A stretch of DNA of 5,994 nucleotides from Chloroflexota bacterium (GCA_022565015.1 JADFKI010000232.1:1-5994); one strand, 5' to 3'. Shown: positions 1 through 5,400, counted from the stretch's first letter. The notes: generated by a model not told the origin, from the sequence alone. A program made the numbers and translations.

Positions 1-1
1 G

Positions 2-175
2 TTCACGACCTTCGTTACCAATATGAGCGACTGGTATCCAATCGCGGACGACCAGAAGGCCCTCTTCGACATGTACTTCAAGGGGCAGAACCCGGCCAAC
101 TCTCTGATCGAGGTCAGCGCACTGGCGTTGCCCGGCCTGAGCATCGAGATCGAGGCGATAGTCGTTCTAGGGTAG
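2..175 (+). CDS. RidA/YjgF/UK114-family protein, C-terminal fragment
   Basis: The window opens inside this gene; 57 residues are visible before TAG, read in the frame starting at base 2. The fragment has the C-terminal layout of the Rid family: FVTNMSDWYPIADDQ, then MYFKGQNPANS, a hydrophobic strand IEVSALALPG, and a closing EIEAIVVL strand like the EIEAIA ending of RidA. Rid proteins are small cytosolic trimers; true RidA hydrolyses reactive enamine/imine intermediates made by PLP enzymes. Catalytic RidA proteins carry Arg in the P-A-R-S motif (Arg105 in the usual numbering); here the motif reads P-A-N-S, so imine deaminase activity is doubtful and a non-RidA subgroup (Rid4-7-like) is more likely. 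Family membership is fairly sure; the substrate is unknown. The 5' part and start codon lie outside the window. Confidence 0.8.
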   Translation, partial: FTTFVTNMSDWYPIADDQKALFDMYFKGQNPANSLIEVSALALPGLSIEIEAIVVLG

Positions 176-209
176 TGCGACTTCGGCAGCGAACGTCGAA
201 GACGGTAAC

Positions 210-225
210 GCTCACATCAGTGAGC
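210..225 (+). terminator. Hairpin downstream of the Rid-family gene, possible terminator
   Basis: GCTCAC-ATCA-GTGAGC forms a perfect 6-bp stem with a 4-nt loop, 35 bases after the Rid stop codon. No T-run follows, so it is not a classical intrinsic terminator. It could help end the upstream transcript or act as an operator dyad for the next gene. A second small dyad (CAACA-A-TGTTG) follows at 230-240. Confidence 0.3.
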
Positions 226-288
226 ATCTCAACAATGTTGGTTTGGCAACTATCTGCCTAATGCGGGACGCTGTAGTAGAATTGGGAC

Positions 289-1152
289 ATGCGCCCGACC
301 CGACTATTTACCCTCATCCTCAACGGCTGGACGACATGGGACATCGCTACCGCACTTGGAGGCGGGGGGGTGTTAAGCTCGTATACCGTTTTAGGCACAT
401 CGCTGTTAGGGAATATGGCGATTTGGCTGCAAATTCTCACCCTGATTGGGTTATTTCTCGTTGCGACCGTAATAATAGCCATTTTATCGAGGATACTACG
501 TAATATGTTCCGAAACAGAGATAGGGCCAAACCATCGCAGCACGCCGATTCCCAGGCTGGCGATATACAGCAGGCCCATAACGAAGGAAGTGGCAACATA
601 ACCCAAGTAGGCCGCGACTACATACAGAATATTGGTGTTCCTACCGAACCAAAGCCATTCACAATTACAGTAGGCGGACGATTTAATGAAGGTAGAGTCA
701 TACTCACTGTACACAATAATTCCAACGAATTGCACGAATTCAAAGTTCGGCTGCATAGTGTGACAGGAGGCATGCAGGGTGGTGGCGCTCCAAATTTGAC
801 TCGATGGCTACCCAAATCAATCAAGTGGGATAGTGCCGCAACCAGCGAATGGGAGCCCATAGGGCCGCTTACATCATCTGATGCAATTGTCGCTAGGCGC
901 AATGGCGAAGGCAGACATGAGGAGACATGGTATGCCACAGTAGTTTACCAGGATGTGGGAATATCACCACAAGTACAGGCAAGACTCTATAGCCGAGTTC
1001 CTTTTGGTGCCACCATAGAGTACGACATAGAGATACTATCTAAAGACTTGATGGAACCTTACCGAATGAACTGGTTCTTGACTTTGGACGCGAACGGCAT
1101 GCCCACGGACTTTACGCAGACGACTCCTTATACTCCAGATGGTCAGAGCTAA
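289..1152 (+). CDS. Membrane-anchored protein with QVGRDY motif and beta-rich C-terminal domain, function unknown
   Basis: 287 residues; I do not recognise a named family. Residues 44-68 (AIWLQILTLIGLFLVATVII...) form a clear membrane helix followed by an Arg-rich stop-transfer segment (RNMFRNRDR). Residues 15-41 are weakly hydrophobic and could be a second helix. A short polar segment (about 85-118) contains the motif GSGNITQVGRDYIQNI. Residues 123-260 alternate in a beta-strand pattern (FTITVGG, RVILTVHNNSNELHEFKVRL, TWYATVVYQDV, TIEYDIEIL), suggesting an Ig-like or beta-sandwich domain, probably cytoplasmic. ATG at 289 is the first start after an in-frame TAG at 277-279. Neither it nor the internal ATG at 415 (M43, just before the helix) has a strong Shine-Dalgarno sequence, so the start is uncertain. 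Many A/T-ending codons contrast with the GC-richer neighbours, consistent with horizontal acquisition. It stands alone and converges on the minus-strand operon. Confidence 0.75.
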   Translation: MRPTRLFTLILNGWTTWDIATALGGGGVLSSYTVLGTSLLGNMAIWLQILTLIGLFLVATVIIAILSRILRNMFRNRDRAKPSQHADSQAGDIQQAHNEGSGNITQVGRDYIQNIGVPTEPKPFTITVGGRFNEGRVILTVHNNSNELHEFKVRLHSVTGGMQGGGAPNLTRWLPKSIKWDSAATSEWEPIGPLTSSDAIVARRNGEGRHEETWYATVVYQDVGISPQVQARLYSRVPFGATIEYDIEILSKDLMEPYRMNWFLTLDANGMPTDFTQTTPYTPDGQS

Positions 1153-1183
1153 ATAATTTCGTTAGTGCCTCCCTGAACAAACG

Positions 1184-1215
1184 AAAGGCCCCCGGAAACT
1201 CTTCCGAGGGCCCTT
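1184..1215 (-). terminator. Intrinsic terminator of the minus-strand redox operon, probably bidirectional
   Basis: The arms 1184-1197 and 1202-1215 pair over 14 positions with two mismatches (1192/1207 and 1186/1213) around a 4-nt loop (ACTC); the core is very GC-rich. Read on the minus strand, the stem is followed by a T-rich tail (CCTTTCGTTTGTTC), which fits termination of the redoxin gene 34 bases upstream. On the plus strand the tail is T-poor, but the stem sits 31 bases after the 289-1152 gene and may also slow that transcript. Confidence 0.65.
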
Positions 1216-1248
1216 AGATATGTTCTAAAGTTCATTATGCGACTTCGG

Positions 1249-1968
1249 CTAGAGCCCCTGGGCTATCTGCTCCTTCTGCCAGTCGAAATCCACATCCGCG
1301 GCGTAGAACCTGTCGGGGTGCTGCACCGCCCAGATCTGCTTGCGAATGACCCAGTTGTCGGGTTCGAGCTCCACGCCTCGCCTCCACTCGACCACGGCCG
1401 CGTCCACGCTGCCCTGCCGATACAGCTTGAGTCCCTCTCGGAAGAGGTCTATAGCCCGCGAATGTCCCTCCGACAGCTCCGTCTCCGCCGCCTGCAAAGA
1501 TTCATCCAGACCGGGAGAGTCCACCCACTTATCTACGATGTCGGCGAACTCGCCCTTGCGAATATCGAAGCCGCCCAGCTTTTTGTACTGGACGATGCCC
1601 TGTTCGTCTATCAGAAAGCCGTTGGGCACGGCCTTGAAACCATATAGCTGCCCCAGAAGGTTCTCTTCGTCGACGACCGTCGTGTAGGTCGCCTTGGCCT
1701 TTTCCGCAAAGGGCCGGGCCTTGTCCGCGCCCTGCAGGTCAAGGGCCACTGAGAGCACCTCTATGCCCTTGGACTGATTCTTCTCGTAGAATTGCTGCCA
1801 GACCGGCAGCTGCTCTCTGCAAGCTCACCAGGAGGCCCACATGAACAGGACAAGCCTCTTGCCCCTGTAGTCGGACAGCTTTACCTCTTCGCCATCCAGC
1901 GAGGGAAGAGCGAAATCCGGTGCGGCATCTCCGACCTTTACCACCTGCTGTGCCGTTGGAGCGGCCAT
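1249..1968 (-). CDS. Predicted selenoprotein: TlpA/redoxin-like thiol-disulfide protein with in-frame UGA (Sec48)
   Basis: Reading through one TGA (1825-1827) gives 239 residues from ATG at 1966-1968 to TAG. The start has a good Shine-Dalgarno sequence (GGAGG, 8 nt upstream). Residues 12-32 (VGDAAPDFALPSLDGEEV) are the classic opening of AhpC/TSA-redoxin proteins. Residues 40-54 read VLFMWASW-U-ACREQ, the strand-and-active-site region of TlpA/ResA. TGA occupies the first redox Cys position and C50 is the partner. Residues 113-120 (AVPNGFLI) carry the cis-Pro (P115) of the thioredoxin fold. Residues 157-239 form a helical extension with TPR-like character (LFREGLKLYRQGSVDAAVVEWRRGVELEPDN). The spacing is unusual: W-U-x-C-R rather than W-C-x-x-C-R. 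No signal peptide is visible, so it is probably cytosolic. The alternative is a nonsense mutation, but the frame is intact on both sides, TGA sits exactly at the catalytic position, and a SECIS-like hairpin follows. An unaware gene caller would start at GTG 1758 and lose the active site. Confidence 0.85.
1794..1810 (-). promoter_or_regulatory. Bacterial SECIS-like hairpin for Sec48 of the redoxin
   Basis: On the minus strand, GCTGCC-GGTCT-GGCAGC forms a perfect 6-bp stem with a 5-nt apical loop. The loop begins 21 nt after the TGA at 1825-1827. Its first two bases are GG, matching the published bacterial SECIS description (small loop, G in the first two positions, roughly 16-37 nt from UGA). 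Below the stem, a 2x2 internal loop and three further pairs (GAG with TTC, including one G-U) may extend it. It lies within coding sequence. Confidence 0.7.
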
Positions 1969-1976
1969 GTGCTCTG

Positions 1977-1981
1977 CCTCC
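1977..1981 (-). promoter_or_regulatory. Ribosome binding site of the redoxin gene
   Basis: GGAGG on the minus strand lies 8 nt before the ATG at 1966-1968. This supports the long reading frame that contains the UGA over the internal GTG at 1758, and implies that the 5' part is translated. Confidence 0.75.
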
Positions 1982-2018
1982 GATTATTCGTTTCGACGTT
2001 CCAACTGTGCGTTGTGTG

Positions 2019-2037
2019 CCGGGGCTAACTGCCCCGG
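2019..2037 (-). promoter_or_regulatory. Bacterial SECIS-like hairpin for Sec68 of the glutaredoxin-like gene
   Basis: On the minus strand, CCGGGGC-AGTTA-GCCCCGG is a perfect 7-bp stem with a 5-nt loop. The loop starts 21 nt after the TGA at 2051-2053 and has G at its second position. The hairpin lies beyond the UAA stop, in the gap before the redoxin gene. No T-run follows (CACACAACGC), so it is not a good intrinsic terminator, and co-transcription with the downstream gene remains likely. The UGA-to-loop spacing is identical to that in the redoxin gene. Confidence 0.65.
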
Positions 2038-2041
2038 AGGG

Positions 2042-2254
2042 TTAGAAGCTTCAACCGACGCCGTGAAATCCGATGCTGACGACGCCTCCTTCGACCAGTA
2101 CGGGGGTGATCCGCTCGCCGTCGGTCAGCTTTTCCAGCTCCGCCCATTTATCGGGGTCCAGTGCCAGGTCAATCTCCGTATATACGGTCCCCGCAGCGTC
2201 TAACTCCTCCTTGAGCGCGTCGGAAAACGTGCACTCCGGATGAGTGTATAACAT
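2042..2254 (-). CDS. Predicted selenoprotein: small glutaredoxin-like protein with C-terminal UGA (Sec68)
   Basis: 70 residues if TGA at 2051-2053 is read as Sec, ending GVG-U-S-F before TAA (2042-2044); 67 residues if TGA is a stop. The fold is glutaredoxin/NrdH-like: strand MLYTH, then the active-site loop P-E-C-T-F-S (C8xxS11, a monothiol-type motif), a helix (DALKEELDAAG), strand YTEIDLAL, helix DKWAELEKLTDG, the cis-Pro turn ITP (P51), and the closing VVSIGFHG where glutaredoxins carry their Gly-Gly region. Sec68 follows this turn and could act as a second redox residue for C8. I chose ATG 2254 because it directly precedes the first strand and follows GGTGGAAG; GTG at 2257 is also possible. 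The frame stays open to ATG 2353, but that stretch has lower third-position GC and overlaps the candidate promoter. It is the first gene of the operon, 73 nt upstream of the redoxin. Sec is supported by the hairpin and by the neighbour, less by position alone. Confidence 0.75.
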
Positions 2255-2259
2255 CACTG

Positions 2260-2267
2260 CTTCCACC
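2260..2267 (-). promoter_or_regulatory. Ribosome binding site of the glutaredoxin-like gene
   Basis: GGTGGAAG on the minus strand precedes ATG 2254 by about 5 nt. It is an imperfect Shine-Dalgarno sequence, but it favours the short start over the ATG at 2353. Confidence 0.5.
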
Positions 2268-2337
2268 AATTTGTACCCTCCAAAGCGGTATTCAGTCAGC
2301 GGCAAGATCGCCTGACTATCCAATTTGATACCTGTCC

Positions 2338-2366
2338 ATTCTAAAAGATTCAACAGAACGTTGCAA
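2338..2366 (-). promoter_or_regulatory. Candidate sigma70-type promoter of the selenoprotein operon
   Basis: The minus strand reads TTGCAA-N17-TAGAAT: the -10 box matches TATAAT at 5 of 6 positions, the -35 box matches TTGACA at 4 of 6, and the spacing is the ideal 17 nt. Predicted transcription would start near 2331, giving a leader of about 75 nt before the glutaredoxin-like gene. It is a single-sequence match and is not verified. Confidence 0.45.
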
Positions 2367-2881
2367 AGACAGGCTTAAGACGACATTTCTGGGGAATAAT
2401 CTCTCGGAGTAAACGATCACGAGTCTGCAAAAGAAGGGTCGGGGCAAGTACGGGGGTGAAGTGCAACGTGGACTGGGTGAAACCTACCACCCATACCAGT
2501 GATAACAACCTATGCTTTATAGGATACAGCCCTCAAAATGGTCTATAAGGGGCGATTCGACTGCGCGGAGAGAGGCAAATTATTCGTCTCCGGACTATCA
2601 AAGCACCCGGCAACCAGCGGTTCTTGTCAGTATAGTCGCAGAACGTTATTTCGCGACTCACTTTTCGTGTAAGTTTAGTTTTTCTTTCGGAAACAATATT
2701 TTATTCGTCCGGCTGAGCGGCACCGGATCCTGATACCTTACGGCGGGCCACGATACGGTCGGTCAGCAGCCATCAGGATGAACAAGGCACCCATAACTCG
2801 TGAAAGGGGGCCAGGCCCGGACGAAGCGATGCCGATTCGCAGCTTTACCCGGAGCATGCGGGCGGACCCTGTATTAAAGGG
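2367..2881. other. Non-coding gap between the divergent redox operon and response regulator
   Basis: I find no convincing gene, tRNA or CRISPR array in this 515-base stretch. It contains an A/T-rich tract (about 2645-2706), unlike the surrounding DNA and a likely place for the regulator's promoter, but no convincing -35/-10 pair stands out. Further down, ATCCTGAT (2727-2734) and ATCAGGAT (2772-2779) could close a hairpin in the regulator's leader. An arm pair this short is expected by chance in a window of this size. Confidence 0.5.
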
Positions 2882-2886
2882 GGAGG
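2882..2886 (+). promoter_or_regulatory. Ribosome binding site of the response regulator
   Basis: GGAGG, inside a purine run, is 4 nt from ATG 2891 and 7 nt from ATG 2894. The 7-nt spacing is closer to optimal, which favours the second ATG as the start. Confidence 0.65.
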
Positions 2887-2893
2887 GTAGATG

Positions 2894-3589
2894 ATGGCTG
2901 AAACGGTCCTCGTGGTTGACGACGAAGAGTCTATCCGCGAAATTCTTACAACATGGTTAGAAGATTCCGGCTACGAGACCGTCACCAGCTCGAACGGTAT
3001 CGAAGCGCTTAGAGAGCTTTACCAGCACCGGCCGGACCTTGTCATCGCGGACATTCTCATGCCTGAGATGGACGGCTATGAGTTCTGCCGCCTCGCTCGA
3101 GAGGTGTCCGAGGCTCCTATCATGCTTCTCACGGCGCTCAGCAAGGAGCATGAGAAGGTAAAGGGCTTCGACCTCGGTGCGGACGACTACGTCGTAAAGC
3201 CCGTGGGAATGGAAGAGTTTCTGGCCCGCGTCGGCGCATTGCTAAGGCGGCGGGGCAAATCGACTGTTGCGCAGGTGGAGCAGACCGGCTATCGGGACAG
3301 CGTGCTGGCGATCGACCTGGACCGGCACGAAGTCTGGGTACGGGAAGAGCGTGTGGAGTTCACGCCGACGGAGTTCAGGTTGCTCAACTTCCTGACCGAC
3401 CGGGTCGGCAAGACCTGCGGCCTGAGAGAGATTCTCAGCAGGGTATGGGAATCGCCTCACTATCCGTTTGAAGTCGTCAAATGGCACATCGCTCGGCTGC
3501 GAAGCAAGCTGGAAGAGGACCCGAGAAATCCCAGACTTATTATCACCGTCAGGGGAGTCGGATATCGGTACGACCCTCCCCTCCGTTGA
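2894..3589 (+). CDS. OmpR/PhoB-family response regulator (receiver plus winged helix)
   Basis: 231 residues from ATG 2894 (one more from ATG 2891), the usual family length. The N-terminal receiver domain (about 3-118) opens with VLVVDDEES, giving the acidic pair D9/D10. The phosphoacceptor is D53 in IADILMPEMDGYEF, followed by the switch residue T80 (LLTALS) and the conserved K102 (DDYVVKP). All catalytic residues are intact, so phosphorylation by a histidine kinase is expected. The C-terminal domain (about 132-228) is a PhoB-type winged helix: FTPTEFRLLNFL, recognition helix VVKWHIARLRSKLEED, and wing TVRGVGYRYD. It should act as a cytosolic DNA-binding transcription regulator. No histidine kinase lies nearby in the window, so it is an orphan here and its signal is unknown. 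The next gene, 153 bases downstream, is a surface protein; a hairpin and TCGGA/TCCGA dyads lie between them. Confidence 0.95.
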   Translation: MAETVLVVDDEESIREILTTWLEDSGYETVTSSNGIEALRELYQHRPDLVIADILMPEMDGYEFCRLAREVSEAPIMLLTALSKEHEKVKGFDLGADDYVVKPVGMEEFLARVGALLRRRGKSTVAQVEQTGYRDSVLAIDLDRHEVWVREERVEFTPTEFRLLNFLTDRVGKTCGLREILSRVWESPHYPFEVVKWHIARLRSKLEEDPRNPRLIITVRGVGYRYDPPLR

Positions 3590-3604
3590 AACGGTCCGTA
3601 GAGA

Positions 3605-3658
3605 CGGACTCCGAAGACATTCTTTGTGAGGAGTCGGAGAGTCCGAAGATATATCTTG
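3605..3658 (+). repeat. Short repeat cluster with TCGGA-N3-TCCGA dyad, copy A
   Basis: Between the regulator and the cohesin-like gene, related units occur in series: CGGACTCCGAAGACATTCTT (3605-3624), then GAGTCCGAAGATATATCTT (3639-3657). TCGGA-GAG-TCCGA (3634-3646) is a perfect 5-bp dyad with a 3-nt centre. Near-copies in opposite orientation occur at 5354-5384 and 5401-5428. It could be an operator, a REP-like dispersed repeat, or remnants of a small mobile repeat. Confidence 0.45.
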
Positions 3659-3686
3659 AAGTCGGACTGAACTAGACGGAGGCATT

Positions 3687-3719
3687 GCCCGCGCGCAGCC
3701 GCGTGAATCTCACGCGGGC
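3687..3719 (+). terminator. GC-rich hairpin between the regulator and cohesin-like gene
   Basis: CCGCGTGA (3699-3706) and TCACGCGG (3710-3717) form a perfect 8-bp stem around ATC. Alternatively, GCCCGCG (3687-3693) pairs with CGCGGGC (3713-3719), and ACGGA/TCCGT further out can close a larger fold. The two pairings exclude each other. The tail (CTTCCGTAAAAC) is T-poor, so this is a weak terminator candidate or a structured leader of the downstream gene, whose start is only 24 bases away. Confidence 0.4.
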
Positions 3720-3742
3720 TTCCGTAAAACGGCGAGAAAGGA

Positions 3743-5167
3743 ATGGGTGGGTTCTTGGGCCCCCAAAGAGCCTCTTACGTTCTATTCAAAGCCAATAATC
3801 TCATAAGACTTTGCGGTTGGACGCGCTCCCAGCGAGCAAAACTCGTGCCTGCGTACATACTGGTCATCAGTTTGCTCCTGGTACTCGCCTGTTCCAGGAT
3901 ACCAAACCCGTTTTCCTCTGTATCGGCGCTGCCTATCGCCCGCGCGGCTCGGCTCGCCCCAACTCCAACACCGCCCGGTTATTCGCAGAATATCTTCGCG
4001 GCCAGGACCGGTCAAAGCTCCAGCAAGGCGTTGAGCGGTGACGGGACCGAGCTGGATGAAAGTCCAATGCTGGGCCCCGTGAACCCGGCGATGGTTTTAG
4101 CCGCCATTCTGGAGTTGACGCAAACGGCGATAGCCGCCGAGTCCGTCGAAAACATCTTGGGAGGCCTGGCGACACCCTTAGCTTCCTTTGAGGCCTTGAA
4201 GACGCCGACTCCGGTCAATGCGTTTCTTGGGCAGGTCACGCCGACACCGACGCCGTCGACTAACTTGCCTGCCGCTCCTGGAATAGGATCGTCCCCAACG
4301 CCTTCTCCAGGGGAATTAAGCCCAACGGAGGAGCCTGTCAAACCCGTCTCCGGGCCCGGTGTGCCTGGCGCGCCTATCGTTGCTGAGCCGACGGAGGCAC
4401 CCGTATCGCCAACGCCTACCGCAACACCCACGGCAACTCCTACGGCCATGCCGACTCCGACTGAGACGCCCGAGCCCGAGGCGCCGATAGGAGGAGGCCT
4501 GCCGCCAGGGCCTGCCGTAGGCGGTGAAACTCCGACGGCGACGCCGTTCGGCACTCCCGCGCCGACCAGTACGGTTGATCCTGCCCGCACAACGCTTACG
4601 GCGACCCCTACACGAACACCCAGGCCTACGCGCACGCCGAACCCGGCATACCCGACGCTCACGCCAATTCCGGAAGGGGCTTTTCTTGACATAGTCGACA
4701 TCAGGCTCTCTCCAGCGTCGTACACCGGCATCAACCCCGGCTCAGAGGTGACCTTTGAGATCTGGATTGAGCCAAACGGCCAGGAGGTCTCCGTAGTCCA
4801 GGTCGTGCTCGAGTTTGACCGAGATGTGCTGCGGGTCAAATCGTCCAATGCCAATCCAGATGCACCACTCAGCGTAAGACTGGTGCCGGACGACAGCTTC
4901 GACAACGACGAAGGCGTGATGGTCATGTCAATCAGCCAGGACAAAGACGCGACCGAGTCGCCCTCCACGATGTTCTTGATGGGCACGATCAGGCTGAAGG
5001 TAAACAGCTCCATCAGCGGAGAGACTTCGACCGACATCGATTTCGTTCGCTACGGCGATGTTCGGACCGTTGTCGGCATAGAGGGCGCAGAGGTTACCGA
5101 CGATCTGTTCGGGGCATCCGTCATGATCGAGCTACCGGCGACTCCTACACCGACCCCAGCTCCGTAG
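3743..5167 (+). CDS. Membrane-anchored Pro/Thr-rich protein with C-terminal cohesin-like domain
   Basis: 474 residues. An N-terminal positively charged stretch (about 20-33) leads into a hydrophobic helix (35-50, AYILVISLLLVLAC). This is a signal anchor or a signal peptide; Cys50 is lipobox-like (V-L-A-C, with unusual Leu at -2), and A-R-A near residue 68 is an alternative cleavage site. Residues 72-310 are low complexity, rich in TPTP, TATPT and PTRTP units: an extended extracellular spacer. Residues 314-464 have a beta-sandwich pattern like cohesin or related carbohydrate-binding modules: FLDIVDIRLSP, INPGSEVTFEIWIEP, VVQVVLEFDRDVLRV, MFLMGTIRLKV. Cohesins bind dockerins in scaffolds; similar domains occur widely outside cellulosomes, so a cell-surface adhesion or scaffold role is inference. 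It ends PATPTPTPAP, inside what looks like another linker. AAAGGA abuts the ATG at 3743 with almost no spacing, so the start is uncertain. Confidence 0.85.
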   Translation: MGGFLGPQRASYVLFKANNLIRLCGWTRSQRAKLVPAYILVISLLLVLACSRIPNPFSSVSALPIARAARLAPTPTPPGYSQNIFAARTGQSSSKALSGDGTELDESPMLGPVNPAMVLAAILELTQTAIAAESVENILGGLATPLASFEALKTPTPVNAFLGQVTPTPTPSTNLPAAPGIGSSPTPSPGELSPTEEPVKPVSGPGVPGAPIVAEPTEAPVSPTPTATPTATPTAMPTPTETPEPEAPIGGGLPPGPAVGGETPTATPFGTPAPTSTVDPARTTLTATPTRTPRPTRTPNPAYPTLTPIPEGAFLDIVDIRLSPASYTGINPGSEVTFEIWIEPNGQEVSVVQVVLEFDRDVLRVKSSNANPDAPLSVRLVPDDSFDNDEGVMVMSISQDKDATESPSTMFLMGTIRLKVNSSISGETSTDIDFVRYGDVRTVVGIEGAEVTDDLFGASVMIELPATPTPTPAP

Positions 5168-5183
5168 GGTTTCCAGCTCCTTT

Positions 5184-5203
5184 CGGGGCAGTCCCGCTCT
5201 TTA
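5184..5203 (+). terminator. Weak terminator candidate after the cohesin-like gene
   Basis: CGGGG-CAG-TCCCG (5184-5196) can form a 5-bp hairpin (one G-U pair), followed by CTCTTTATTTA. The stem is short for an intrinsic terminator, but the position, 17 bases after the stop codon, and the T-rich tail fit. Confidence 0.3.
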
Positions 5204-5353
5204 TTTAGCTCCACACCCATCGCGAACGTACTCTTGCCGTCGCAGCCCGCCCCGAACCGCATGCTGCAGGGCCCCGAACCCACCCCCGACAATATGGAGC
5301 CTAGGCGTCAGTTTCAAGAGATGATCTTGGTGCCAGGTTCCTCAAGCTGAAAA

Positions 5354-5384
5354 GTTTTCGCCTCTCCGGCTCCTCACAGAGAAA
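5354..5384 (-). repeat. Short repeat, copy B1 (inverted relative to 3605-3658)
   Basis: Read on the minus strand, a 22-base core (5363-5384), beginning TTCTCTGTGAGGAG and continuing CCGGAGAG, matches plus-strand 3620-3641 at 20 of 22 positions; both differences are transitions. It lies downstream of the cohesin-like gene in the opposite orientation to copy A. Confidence 0.5.
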
Positions 5385-5400
5385 TTCTGCTCGCCTGCCT

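Noticed and set aside
1237..1687. Plus-strand open frames of 136 and 115 codons opposite the redoxin gene.
   Set aside because: They are shadows of the minus-strand coding sequence, which has a recognisable thioredoxin fold with cis-Pro and a helical extension.
1825..1827. UGA in the redoxin read as a simple nonsense mutation (pseudogene).
   Set aside because: The frame is otherwise intact on both sides, the codon sits exactly at the catalytic Cys, a SECIS-like hairpin follows, and the neighbouring gene shows the same arrangement. It cannot be excluded without the rest of the genome.
2019..2037. The 7-bp GC-rich hairpin as an intrinsic terminator of the glutaredoxin-like gene.
   Set aside because: No T-run follows on the minus strand, and its loop position relative to UGA matches the second hairpin exactly; SECIS is the better explanation.
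2255..2353. N-terminal extension of the glutaredoxin-like protein from the ATG at 2353.
   Set aside because: It precedes the normal first strand of the fold, has lower third-position GC than the rest, and overlaps the candidate promoter; a ribosome binding site precedes the ATG at 2254.
2097..2459. Thirteen-base direct repeat AGTACGGGGGTGA at 2097-2109 and 2447-2459.
   Set aside because: One copy lies in coding sequence; a single 13-base match in 6 kb is not far from chance expectation, and no structure links the copies.
2551..2572. GATTCGA resembling a tRNA T-loop.
   Set aside because: The flanking five-base arms do not pair and no acceptor or anticodon arms are visible, so it is not a tRNA or tRNA-Sec gene.
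2512..2733. Plus-strand 73-codon open frame in the gap before the response regulator.
   Set aside because: It has no ribosome binding site, no recognisable motif and mixed composition; it is probably non-coding.
4012..5037. Long antisense open frame (341 codons) opposite the cohesin-like gene, with many GVGVG repeats.
   Set aside because: It is the mirror of Thr/Pro-rich codons (ACN/CCN read backwards give Gly/Val-rich frames); it has no domain or start signal, and the plus-strand protein has a clear anchor-linker-domain layout.
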